This document shows positions 51,711 through 63,202 of a DNA stretch of 64,000 nt, in pieces. Positions within the stretch are counted from its first letter, which is position 1, and each line of letters opens with the position of its first letter. Below the pieces are notes generated by a model. It was not told the DNA's origin. It made no database searches and saw only the letters and a program-made list of their open reading frames with translations. The DNA comes from Burhinus oedicnemus. Taxonomy: Eukaryota; Chordata; Aves; Charadriiformes; Burhinidae. The stretch is taken from positions 1 through 64,000 of the forward strand of contig VFFE01005930.1 in NCBI GenBank assembly GCA_008921705.1, written 5' to 3'. Made by a program: the position numbers and the translations under genes.

Positions 51711-51758
51711 TTATGATGTGTTACCCTTATGATGTGTTACCCTTATGATGTGTTACCC
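51711..51758. repeat. Three perfect copies of a 16-bp unit
   Basis: The unit TTATGATGTGTTACCC is repeated three times without a mismatch, which suggests recent expansion. Confidence 0.95.
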
Positions 51759-52389
51759 TGATGTCTACATCCCTTGAGCAACACTTTGTAGTTCATGGAT
51801 CAGTTCTAGACCTTCAAAGTCAGGACATCTGTTTCTTCCTCAAAGTGCTGTGTATCACTATTGCCACTTTTGAGAAGGTCTAGAAAAAATTCACTTCCAA
51901 ATATAAAGCATTCTTACCCATCACAATTATACCAATCTCATCTGAGGTCTTGAAAGCTTTAAGAGAATGGATCTTTCCTCCACTTTTCCAGGTAAACTAG
52001 CCCTTCTTTTTCTGTCACCTACCCAACCTACTTTCTTATCTCATACTACTTTTTCTTTGCAGCTACATAGACTTCAGCTCTCCACTTTTGTCTGCATCCT
52101 GCACGACTGTGTTTGCTCTTTTCTCCACAAAAGGAAATCTCCCTTCAGTCTGACCCATATCTGGGGCTGCTCATGACGTGTCCTTCAACCTACTTGACAA
52201 AATTAGGTTTTTCACTATCTCCTTCTCATATCAGTAAATGAGTTATAGATGGATCTTTGCCCTTTCATGGAGAGGGATGGGAGTACAGAGTTTTCCTTTT
52301 ATGGATGAGCAGCTTATTATTTTTTGTCCGTAAGATGAAAATTTTCCTTTTCCTGGCTTTTCAGTTTTCTAAGATTTTCTGTCATCTAT

Positions 52390-53029
52390 TGTTATGGTTT
52401 GAGGAACCCACAACAATTTATTGTCATTCATACAACTATTCTGTCACCTGATGACCCCTCCCCAACTGGGAAGGGGAATCAGGAAAAACAAGGAAACCCG
52501 GCGGTTGAAATATAAACAGATTTAATAGAATAAGACTAGATAATTAACATTAATAACACTAAAGAACCAATATTGATCTCAATACCAATATAAAATATAC
52601 AAGGATTACACTGAGCCAATTCTATCAGTAGGAAGCTGTGCACTGCCAGCAGTGGACAGCAAACGTCAGGCACTGTGAGCGCTACAGCTTCGAGAGGAAG
52701 GGAAGGCCTCAGGGGTCCGGCAGCGGGGCAAGAAGTTCTCAGGATCACAACCATCAAGGAAGAGAGAGAACTTCTCAGCAAACTTTCTAATTTATGTTGA
52801 ATGTGGTGTTCATGGTATGAAATAATCCTGTTGGCTAGCTTGGGTCAACTAACCGGGTCTCGCTCCTCCTCATCCCTGCACCGGCTAACTCGAAAACACT
52901 GAGACCTTGAAACCCACATACCATAGCTGGCTATAAAGTAAATATTTTCACAAATTCAGACACTAGAGTCTTCTAAAAGTGCAGTTTTCCCAGACATTAG
53001 AAGAGTCCTGTGTTGCTCAAACCAGGACA
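52390..53029 (-). mobile_element. Solo LTR of the same family, reverse orientation (LTR 3)
   Basis: Read on the minus strand it starts TGTCCTGGTTTGAGC at 53029 and ends AAACCATAACA at 52390. It is about 640 bases long, flanked by CCTAT (53030-53034, plus strand) and TCTAT (52385-52389). ATTAAA lies at 52526-52521, followed by the family-typical TTTCAACC string. The middle is more diverged than LTR 1 and LTR 2, so this is an older or different subfamily member. Confidence 0.8.
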
Positions 53030-53035
53030 CCTATT

Positions 53036-53165
53036 AATCATAGAATCATAGGATGGTTTGAGTTGGAAGGGACCTATAAAGATCGTTTGATCCAACCCCT
53101 CTGCCACGGGCAAGAACATCTCTCCCTAGCTCAGGTTGCCCACAGCCCAATCCAGCCTGACCTTA
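53036..53165 (-). mobile_element. CR1 LINE 3' end fragment
   Basis: On the minus strand this ends in the CR1 3' terminal pattern: a GATC word, GGTCCCTTCCAAC, then ATCCTATGATTCTATG. The plus strand carries the familiar reverse form (ATAGAATCATAGGATGGTTT). Only about 130 bases remain, typical of 5'-truncated CR1. LTR 3 begins six bases beyond its 3' end. Confidence 0.88.
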
Positions 53166-56100
53166 AAATAATATATATCCATCTGGTTTAGAGTTTTTTA
53201 ATACACCTATCAGTGTGGTATATTTGTTTCCCTTCTACATCCTCATCCCCTTAGAACACACTTTTTTGCCCATGGTAGGGATTTTTGTTGCTTTTTAAGT
53301 GGGTAGATGTGAAGATTAGAAGGAGTTCAGGAGAAAAAGAAGCATTTCAGTGGAGCATTTCATCCTCCTGGGAGGTTGTTGTTTACTGAAAGGCTTTTAT
53401 TGAGAGGAAGATTTTGAAGCATTTTCTAATTCTGGTCAGACTCTGGATTCACCATATTTCTTCTGAAGCTACTTACGCAGACAAATGGCCTCAACAAGAT
53501 TGATTTGTTCTCAGCTCTCTTAAAGTGCATTCTGCATAGTCTCAGAGCTGCAGAACTGCTATTGTGTTTCATAAGATGTTTGACATTGCTGGGCATGAGA
53601 TACTTCACTGCCTTGCATATTCTAACAGGTGTTGGAAGTGCACAGCAAATGAATGGTCTTAAAGCAGAGATGCCATGCATTTGTCTGCCTAAAACTGGAT
53701 AGGGATCTTGTACTAGCTAGAGCCTAGATGCTGTCTTTCTGCATACATTCATGTGATTTACAACAGCGTGCAGTGAAAGTCAATAACATAACCAGGAGGA
53801 CAAGTGCAGAAGAAAGCAAAGATACATCCCAGGATGTTAGAAATGAAAGAATGCATTGCTTAGAAACCACAGCTGGATGTCAGAGTGTAGGAAGGCAATC
53901 GCCTCCAGTGTGGGAAGTGCCCTGCAGTGCATTTGGACAGCACATTTGGCGTTGGGTATGCTAACATAGGTTGACAGTAGTTGGTACTACTAACTGTAAC
54001 TTAGTAAATGAGAAGACTAGCGTAGGATTCCTCATGCTTTTTCTTTCAGATGAAGAACTCAACCTGTTGTTTTGAGGGTTGTAGACCCACTTTTTTTTCC
54101 CAACAGTTAGAAGAAGTTCTCCAAGGAATAAATAACTCATTCTGTCCTGGTGGTCACTGTGTCTCCCTTCCAGATTGATAACTAGATGAGCTTGAGGACT
54201 CGGGGAGTGTAATCTGTTAATAAACCTGTGTTAGAACTTGATCCCTGCCTAGATCGAGTTCCAGACCTCCTGAGAAAGGGTGTCTGTCCCAGCTCTGGTC
54301 ACTGATTCTTGATTCAGTCACTTATGCTGTAACTAGCCATGCTTTTACCAGGAGTGGTTCTGATCTGTTTTCTAGCATCTCAGACAAGATTGTGACCACT
54401 ATAATGACACTTAAGGAACATTAATTGCTTATTTGTCACTGTCTAAAAACATCCCTGGATCACAAATCAGGAATTCATTCACAGGACATTTTGAAGGCAG
54501 ACATGAGAAAGCTCTTAGCTGGAAATTGTGAAGTCATAGTTAGTGCAACATCAGGGTAGTATCGCACTAACCAGCTTGCAATTTGTAGGACTGTCATTGT
54601 AGAAAGGAGAAAAAAATTGCAAAAAGGAGAAGCCACATCTATCAGCTTGCAAATATCTTATGAACTCAGGTGAAAGATATTGTTTTCAAACATAGATGTA
54701 TGAAGGTACATCCATCTTTGAGCCATTAAATCATGGAGATATCAATGTCAGAATTATTGATTATCAAGGAGATCCAAGTATTGCTATCATAAAAGTCATC
54801 CTGGATCATTCTCAGGTAACTGACTGCAAAGCAGTTGATACCTAGAGCAGGGAATGGATCTGGAGTCCCCTGACAGTGGGTCTTCTGGATTGTGAAGTTT
54901 GAGAGTCCTTGTGCAGACTTTGGATAATAAACATCTTTTGGGGAAAAAGGGATCATTGATAAGCTTCTAATTTTAGCAGTCACCTTTCCTTTAGTTTCCT
55001 CAGTTGCTGTTTTTCAAGGCAGCCTTTGCAAGGAAACTGGCTAATGGTGCACTGCTTCTCAGCTAAGAGATCTTCTCTTTTCTAGGCTACCCATGTTAGA
55101 AGAAGCCCCTGGACTCTGAAGTCTCATTCTAGAGTGGGAAGCTTGTAGAGATGATGGGAGTTTGTTCCCCTCCAGTTCAAAGCCCATTCATATGTGCGCA
55201 TATTTGTATAGCTGCTGCAATGTACTCAAGACGTCCCTGTGGTCTTAGCAAACTAGTTAGATTTGCAACTATTATGTACCTAGAAATAGCTCAAGCACAG
55301 GTTGGAACACAGCTTATTTCCCCAAAGATGCGTGTGCAGGAGGGTGGATAGGGACAGTGCAAGACAAGGATAGCTCAGCTAATGCTAACCTTTCCTGACT
55401 ATTGCCGTGGGATTTTTAAATGCTTCTCAACTCCCAGAGAGATGCTGAAAGATTTGACCTCAGTTTAGCATCTCATCTAAAAAGTAGTAAGTAGTTCTGA
55501 CAGTGCAGGTCCCCCTGAGTGCTGGGTGGAAAATTCAGACTTGGACATGAGCCCAGCCTTAGTGTTGCACTTTTGGGGCCTCGAATTATTTCAGGTGAGC
55601 CATACTCTGACAGATAGGGACTGCAGGAATCAAAGTAAGTGACAAGGAAATTATTCCTAAAATTGCTGGTGAGGAAAATGGAACGAGGAACAGTTTCAAT
55701 TATTTGCTGCTACCAAGATAGGTGAGACCTGTTTGTGGAATAAAGGAATGCTTCATTTCTTAATCTGGTCACTCTGACATGTCCCAGGAGCTTTGCATTG
55801 GAAGGAAAAGAATAAGAGGCTTGCTCTATGAATAGCTCGTATATCAGAGTGTGGGACAATGCGATCAGCTTTAGGTAGTTTGACATTATTATTCATCACA
55901 TCCGCCTGAAGGCCTCAGTCAACACCGCAGCCTTGTGGTGCTGCGCCAACAAGTGCAGACATGGCCCCTGCCCTCGGGCGCTCGCAGCCCGCCATTAGGA
56001 TGGGATGACAAGGCAGGGGGCTCAGCGAGAGGTGTGAGGCAGTGAGATATTGGTATAATGAGCACATTTGCATGCCATCAGCAGTCCCAGCCAGCTTCCT

Positions 56101-59100
56101 CCCCAGGCTCTGCCAGGCAGCAGTGCTTTGTAGGATTCGTGGCAGAGGTAAAGCTTAAAAGATGATTTGATTGGAGACAAGATGGTACCTTGTGGGAAGA
56201 TTTTTACCATGATTTAGAGGGCAGGCTGTGAGAAAGCATAAAAGTGTCTGCAGGAGAAGTGGCAAAATCCATTACCTTTAGTGAAGGAAGAAAGTTTTCT
56301 GCTGTGACAGAGTATTAGATTTAAGAGCCAAGGAGAGACCAAGCAGTGAAGAGGCTTAGAGGTAAGGGCTTGAGCTTTTCTCCCAATCCCACAGAAATAT
56401 TTATAGTATCAAAACATGCGCTGATATCAAGATGAAAAATTGAAATCTCAGAAACAGTGCTTTGATGCTTTTTAGCTGCTGAGGGTCTCAAAAAAAATCT
56501 GTTGTGCTCGACTTCTTTATACAAAGTAACTATAAATTCTCTCTGCTTACCTCATGAATGATCCCACCAGGCAGCTGGGGAGTCAGGTCGCTCCAGCTTT
56601 CACTAAAATGTTACTTTTCACGCTCAGCCCAAGGTGCCACATGACCGCCGCTGCAGCTTTGGGCACACCAGTGAAATCGCCACTGGGGGCTGTTCTGCAG
56701 GTGACATGTAGTCCCAGTTCTGGTCTGTACTTCCAGTTTTGGGGTGCCCTAGGGCTAGCATCTGTACCACCTGCACTTCATACATGAGGGAAATAAGAGT
56801 AGGAAAGATTTTGTTGGGGTTGTAATGTTCTGGTGGGGATTTGCAGCAATACCCTTTAGATACGAGCTGCTCCTGTTCTGCATTCCATGAAGTGTATTTT
56901 TACTTTGTTAAGCTTAGGTTTAAAAAGGAAATAATTTTCAAGCAAAAAGCCAGAAATTATCAATTTGAAAATTGTCAAAATAGTTTTTTTCAAAACATTT
57001 TCCAAATGAAAATATCCTCCTCTGTGGAAAGTCTCCTTGGTGAACTGATATTTTCCAGCTGAGAAAATATTAGCTTCAGTGAAAGGAAAAGCTGGTGCTT
57101 AACACAGTACAGCATGAGGAGAAGTGAATAAAGAGGAAATGTGGTTAAAATGCTAAAAAGGAAGTTGTTCCTTGCAGGACAAGTAGATTTAGGACAAGGC
57201 TAAAGAGGGCAGGTCACAGTAGCTGGTATGAGGTGCTTAGAGCAAGGGATTTGGCAGCTGAGAATGGCAGAAACTGAATTTTTAAGTTGTACTTAATGGA
57301 GTCAGAAGCCTATTGCATGCGTCTAGAAGAAAGAATCAGTGATAACACCCAAGCTACCAGGGCTGGCTGCTTGGTGTTACTATTGTGATAGAGAATGGAC
57401 AGCATTCGGGAGAACAGGGTAAAATTTACTGGGAATGATCAAGAGCATAGGTTAAGAAAAGGTACGTGTATATATATATATGTACGTGCTTGTGTATATT
57501 TATATGAATATCTATGTTATTTATCAGGAAGAGAGGCCAAGGTGTGAGATTAGATGGCTGAGAATGATCACGAATAAAGTTCTGCATTTGTAACTTCTGT
57601 GTAGGCAGATACTTAATCAGACCAAATCCTGTATGGTTATCTCTGCAAGAACAATGCTAAATCTTGTTTGCCCAAAAGAAGTTTCTAAAAATTATTTCCC
57701 CCTTCTTTCTGTTTTTGTGATACATAAGGATGGCAGTACTATAATTAATCCCCCCTTGACTGCTCGTGGATGTTGTAACTTCAGGTAGTTACACATGGCA
57801 CAACCTGAAATTTTAGCATCTTATTTAAAAAGTTGAATTAATGAGAGCAAACCATTCCCCTAGGGCTGTACAGGAGAGACAGATTTTAGAGCATGTTGAA
57901 AAGAATAATGTTAGCCAGCAATTTAGTCATAATCCTGGGAAGTGAAAAAAAAAAAGGTTGCGTACCTAACCTTCCTGGACACTGAGTGCCCCCAACTTTC
58001 ACCATGAAAGCATTTAAGAATGAGTCCCTATTGAACCGGCTAAAAGTAAACACAGAGCACGGTCCCTTTGAAGTTCTGTGCACGCTTCTCAGTGCTGCGC
58101 CTGCCCTCAGCTGTGCCCATTCTCTCTGGAACAAGAACTGGCAGTGTCTAATTTGTGATAGGAAATGTGTTTTGAGGGGGAGTTGCGACTCCTGAACTTA
58201 GCTTTGCTTTGACAAAAGCACTTTTGTCTTCTGCGCTCCATCACTGTATGGCATTCAGCACGAATGCCATCAGTGTTGTTCTGGAATACAGATTGTGGGG
58301 CATTGAAATGGGAACATAGGTGCAGGCTGGAAAAGGGGGGTGAAGTTCACTCTGAATTTGGACTCAAGTTTCTCCTCAGAGTTTAAGTGCCTGCACTCCT
58401 GCGGCTGTTCCTGGCACCCCTGAAATGCCCAGGAAGCAGGCATGGGTGGTTACGACTCCTATAACTCTGTTCAAATGGCAAACAGTGGACTGAATAATTC
58501 CTGGCCTTCACCAAAGTCTCAGCTGCGACATGCCCTGCAGTTTCTGAGTGCAATCCCATAGCTTTTCCTGGTTTCCCAGAAAGTAGATGTAATGTGTCAT
58601 GGTTATTTTCAGGCATTAGGAAGCAAGGTGCTTGAATCGGGCACCACATCCAGCTGAGCAGGCTTTGGGAAAACCATTCAGCGGACTTCAAGAGAGATGA
58701 ATCAAATGGCCCAGCTTTTAAATCTGTAGCCAAAGCAGGTAAGTCGCTGCTGGAACTCGCACGTCAAAGCAGAAACATCCTTCCCCAGACCTGGGAGACA
58801 CAGCCTGTTCCTCTTTAAATCTGTGCTGTGTGCTGCAGTGCTCTGCATTGTTGCCATGGCAGAAATCTCCCCATAGTAATAACCTCTTTCAGAGAAGGTT
58901 AAAAAGAGACAGTGCACATGCTCAGAAATGCTGCACTTGTTCTGTTAGCAGTTTGCAGCGGCCATTTCAAAGAGACCATCACAAAGACGAGAGAGAGATC
59001 AGGTACTGATATTTTTTTCCTTTGTCAGAGGGGGTGACTTTCCTCTTTCACGGAAGTCCATGCACAGATCTGTCTCCCTTCCCAGTTGCACCGCAGCGAG

Positions 59101-61170
59101 AGACCACCCTTGAAGCCTGTCGTGATTATTCCTCGCAGACAGCAAATTCCCACAGAATAACTAAGAGGCAGTAGTTAGATGCGGCCTGAGGTGATTGCTG
59201 CACCGGGAAACAGTTGTTTTGTAGTGGGGCTCACAGCCGAAGCTGAGCTGACGCTGGGGTGGGTGATGTGTAAGGTATCCTGAAAGAGTTTAACAGCGTG
59301 TCTATCTGCTTTGTTTTGTTGAACCTTTCTAGCGCTCATAGTCAACTATGAGAATTGCCTCTGCTCCTACTGACCAGGAGGCTTCTGCTTTAGGTACTTT
59401 CAAAGGAGGTTGGTATTATCCTAATTTACTGTTACTTGGAGACACTCTGCTGCATCCTGTTGCAGAGCCTGGAGTCTTTGATTGTACTTGCTTTGGTTGC
59501 AGATCACCATTAATTAAAACAGAAAACCCAACCTGCTCGTTATGATTTTAATCCCTTTATTTTAAGGACTGTAGAAATAGGAAAAAGGATCACATCAGAT
59601 CTCTTCTAAATAATGGGAGGGATAGAAAGCCCAGTTCTGAGGTTATAGGAATTACATTACCGGATCTATTTTTTGGTGTGGGCCCAAATATATCTGTGAC
59701 TCTGTGTGTACATGTGTGTCTCTTGCTCCTGAACCATCCCCTACTCTTATGTTTAGGTTGAGGTGCACAGGAAGGGGATGTGTGTAATACTGCTCCTTTC
59801 CTGAATGAATTGCTGGTTTGCACGTGCTGCAAATGTTTGTGCAGAATTTTCAGCTTCAGATTAGCTATGTCTGAAATGGTGGATTGTATACGTTGAAGAG
59901 TAAGCTTGTTCCATTCTGTGTTTGTGGCAAGATGGGGAAAGACCTTTCCTTTCCTGGCTCCCTCTATTGCCCTTCCAAATGTGAAATACAAGCCGGTCTG
60001 GGGAGTGCTGTACTCTTGCATTCAGCACATGCAGATTTGATGTTCTTATGCAACATCTTTTGCTTAGTATGCAATGACGTGAAACTCAGGAATAGACTGA
60101 ATTTTGCCCTGCTTTCCTGGATTCAGCTAAGGAGAATTTTCATGTGGATTTTATTGTGTTGCTAAAACTTAACCTTATTTGATTCTTTCCTTCTTCCATT
60201 CGAATGGAAGGTAAACTTGGCTGAACTAAAGACCAACCTAGCAGTTTGCCAGGATCCTTGAGGCTTAGATTGAAATCTATAATAGACAATTGCAGCTTGA
60301 GCCAGTCCAAGTTTCCTGTGTTCCCTCTTGGTCTGAACAGTTTACGCGTTGGATCAAGAAAATACTTCATTTGAAACCTGTGCACTTACCAAAAATTTTA
60401 CCTCTGTGTGAAGGGGGGTGTTGCTGGACCAGACTGTACCTGTCTTCAGGGCATGGAGTGGCCTGGCTGTGAAGTTCAGGAACAAATGGAGGGCTGCAAA
60501 TAAAGGTCTGAAACCCAGATCAGGAGGGGAAACAGAAGGTCAAAGAGTTTTGAGGCATTTACTGTTAGGAATTCTACCTGTGAATTTGTGGAAGTTTAAC
60601 AAAAGTCTTTTCCTTCAGCTACTTTCATAAAGGAGAAAGTTTTTATGATCAGTGTGGTGTGTCGTTAGTGGTAACGGTTAGCTTTAGTTATTATACTCGT
60701 GAAAAGATAGTGCATCAGTAAAGCAAGCAAGTGGGTGAAAACTTAATTTCCAGGTTCAGGTCTGTTTCAGCCAGCTCTATAATCCCTGCAGTTTTGATCT
60801 TGAAGTCTAACAGTGAAACAGCGGTCCAGATTCACGTGCTGGTCTGGCACTGCGTAGTTAGAGAAAAGATTGGAGTAACACGGCAGGCAAAGCTGCTGGC
60901 ATCCTGGCTTGCAAATGAAACCACAAACTGTCCAGGGACTTCTGATCTTCTCCTTCATGTCTGGGGACATTCTCTCCCAGTTGGGTTTTATGTGCACTGC
61001 TGGAAAAGTACAGAGAACTTCTGTCCATGCTCTAGATCTTCTGATATTTTATTTTGCTTTCAAAGGAAGACTGCCAGTGCTTTAGCCATCAGGAACATTA
61101 AGTTCTTTGTAACAAACCCCTTGTATCTGTAATGTTCCTCACTGACATGTTTGTGTCTCTTGATAAACAG
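53166..61170. other. Intergenic stretch upstream of NICOL1
   Basis: No coding exon was recognised. A TA microsatellite lies near 57469-57482. Scattered CpGs around 58950-59250 make that a candidate place for a NICOL1 first exon or promoter, but no strong island is present. Confidence 0.45.
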
Positions 61171-61189
61171 AGAAGCACCCATTCCCAAG

Positions 61190-61313
61190 ATGCTGGCACC
61201 CTGCCTTCTGAGAAGAGTGCTCCTTACAGTTCCTTTAGTTTTTGTGGTTGCACTGCTTCTCGCCGAGCCTGTTAGATCTGATCAAGAAGCGGGAACAGCC
61301 ATACCAGCTGAAA
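61190..61313 (+). CDS. NICOL1: NICOL1 first coding exon
   Basis: Signal peptide and linker, ending GCTGAAA before donor GTACGT (one base of the Ser codon). Upstream, TGATAAACAG at 61161-61170 could be a splice acceptor, so a separate 5' untranslated exon is likely. Confidence 0.9.
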
Positions 61314-63202
61314 GTACGTACCACCCTACAGTCCTCTCATACGGCTTGTACTGTAGTTTTAATGTTGCAGGACTTCATATCACTGAAGCTTGTCCAAATG
61401 ATTCAAACTGTTTTGGACATCTTGCTTATGATTTTTTAAAATCACAGCTTGATAGCATACCAGTGCTAGTTTTCTCCTGCATCCAGGGCTCTCCACTCTC
61501 TTATCTCCTGCCTGTTGCTGTCTTGTTTGTACCTGAAATCTGCCACTGTTCTGTACCTTTTCTTTTATACAGCCCTTTCATTGTGTTAACCCTTTCTATG
61601 CCAGGAATCACCCTGTTTACTTTTCAGAGACATTCTTGAGACTTGCTTTTTTTTTTACTGAGATTGTCTGTTCATTACATCTTTCATTCTTGGTAATGTC
61701 TGCTATATTATAGTTTTTATTAAAAAAAATCACAATGAAAATGCCAAGAAAGCACACTTTGTCAATACTTAGTCCTGCAGCCTTCAGCCACCTAATTCTC
61801 CTTTGTTGATCTGTGTTGAGTTTAATTTACATCATAAACATAAAGACAGGTCCTTGCATCAAGTTGTTGATGTGGAAAATGCTGTTTTCTCCTTATGTCT
61901 GGTGCATATATAATAACACTAAGGTTGGGTGGTGGTACAACAATGAAAGAGGAGGTCTGTAATACTGTTCAATGGGGGGGTTTTAATCTTTTTTTTTTTT
62001 CCTAGCCAGTTAAAGAATTTGACAGACTCCTTTTCTCCAGCAGGCAGGATTCCTGTCTGCTGGTTAGCACACAGATCATGAGCTGGAAGCTTATGCTGCA
62101 GCTTATCAGAGGCATGTAGTAATCAGTCAAATATCAAGTGTTTGCAAAATAGGCTGACAGACACTGCAGGATATTCCAACATCACTCTAGATTTCATCCT
62201 TTCTTCTTTACCAGACCTCAAAGAGCAAACTAAACCTCTGCTCAGAATTTCTGACTTGCGCAATATTTCCTATGAAGTTGTCAGAGCGGCACAGGCGCTG
62301 AGAAGCAAATAAGAGCATATGTAGAGCCTGACGATTCAAAGACATTTCATCATGTCTATATTTGTTCTGTCTCAGTACTGCTATCTGTTAGGGCACAGCT
62401 TTGTGTTACATGATGATCAAGGCAAAGCAAGCCTTGTGACCTTCAGTCTGGATATCTAGATATGGGAGGACTATCTTAAACACTACAATTAGTCCAGAAT
62501 GCAGCAGTTCTGCTTATCAGCAATGCCCACTAATGACAGGGCATTGTGTTTATCTGCTGCTTGCTTCACTAGCTTTGGACAAAGCTGTATCATATTCAAA
62601 GTTAGAGGCTAAGTGATCTTTGTAGTCAATTTTATTGCATTAGCTCTCTATTTAGAGCTCAAGTTTGTGAGATTAGGAGACAAGATTTTTCAGGGAACAG
62701 GTTCATGGTTTCAGAGGTAATTTCTGAAAAATCTGAAAAATCTGAAGATAAGGTTGAAAATGTGCTCAGGGTTGGTGGAGCAAAATCAAAGACTCAGGTT
62801 GTGGGTTTAGTGTTTCCACACTATGAACTGTGACAAGAGAAGGATGACAGGAACAGCAATAAAGGAGGAAGAAAAATTTTAATGCAAATTTGTTGAAGTC
62901 ATTCTTTTGTCATTGAGAGACTGGGTGGACCATCATGATGGACCATTTAAAATAATCTAGATTGTTCAAGAGTACATACATCAGTACTCACTCTGTGGAT
63001 TCTTTTCTGTAGCTCTTCCTCATACTCAAAATCACTGTTTATTCCTTCTACTTAATACTTCACGCCATATAGTCATGATTCTCTACTAAATGCTCTACTA
63101 AATGCTCTCCTAGGTCGTCCCTGTGTTGATTGCCATGCATTTGAATTCATGCAGAGGGCTCTGCAGGATTTAAAGAAGACAGCATATAATCTAGACACGC
63201 GG
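61190..63202 (+). CDS. NICOL1: NICOL1 (C4orf48) secreted neuropeptide-like protein, partial (last exon beyond the window)
   Basis: Two exons, 61190-61313 and 63114-63202, join in phase to give 71 codons. A signal peptide starts at MLAPCLLRRVLL and runs to about LLLAEPVRS. A short linker (DQEAGTAIPAES) follows, then the conserved core RPCVDCHAFEFMQRALQDLK. Mammalian NICOL1/C4orf48 has the same plan, and its core is nearly identical. The family product is a small secreted peptide, described in mouse as a NELL2 partner in lumicrine signalling from testis to epididymis and expressed in brain. The gene stands next to NELFA as in human. The final exon, about 20 residues with the last cysteines, was not found before base 64000. 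The start at 61190 gives a standard signal peptide; an in-frame ATG at 61151 is less likely. Confidence 0.93.
61314..63113 (+). other. NICOL1: NICOL1 intron between coding exons 1 and 2
   Basis: 1800 bases, GT-AG. It contains a T-rich tract near 61989 and a short TCTGAAAAA tandem near 62723. The open frame continuing to 61639 is read-through of the unspliced intron. Confidence 0.85.
63081..63104 (+). repeat. Duplicated 12-bp branch-point-like unit
   Basis: CTCTACTAAATG occurs twice in tandem directly before the CTCTCCTAG acceptor of NICOL1 exon 2. Each copy contains TACTAAA, close to an ideal branch-point sequence, about 24 and 12 bases before the exon. Confidence 0.85.
63114..63202 (+). CDS. 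NICOL1: NICOL1 second coding exon
   Basis: Completes Ser and runs RPCVDCHAFEFMQRALQDLK then KTAYNLDTR, ending in phase 0 before donor GTAAGG. The acceptor is CTCTCCTAG. This is the most conserved part of the peptide. Confidence 0.95.

Larger units (their letters stand above)
46734..52384. other. Intergenic stretch between LTR 2 and LTR 3
   Basis: About 5.6 kb with no recognised gene. It holds a C homopolymer and a short tandem repeat, listed separately. Confidence 0.55.

Noticed and set aside
61314..61639. Continuation of the NICOL1 frame past the first exon
   Set aside because: The residues after the donor GTACGT do not match NICOL1, while the exon at 63114 does; this is intron read-through.
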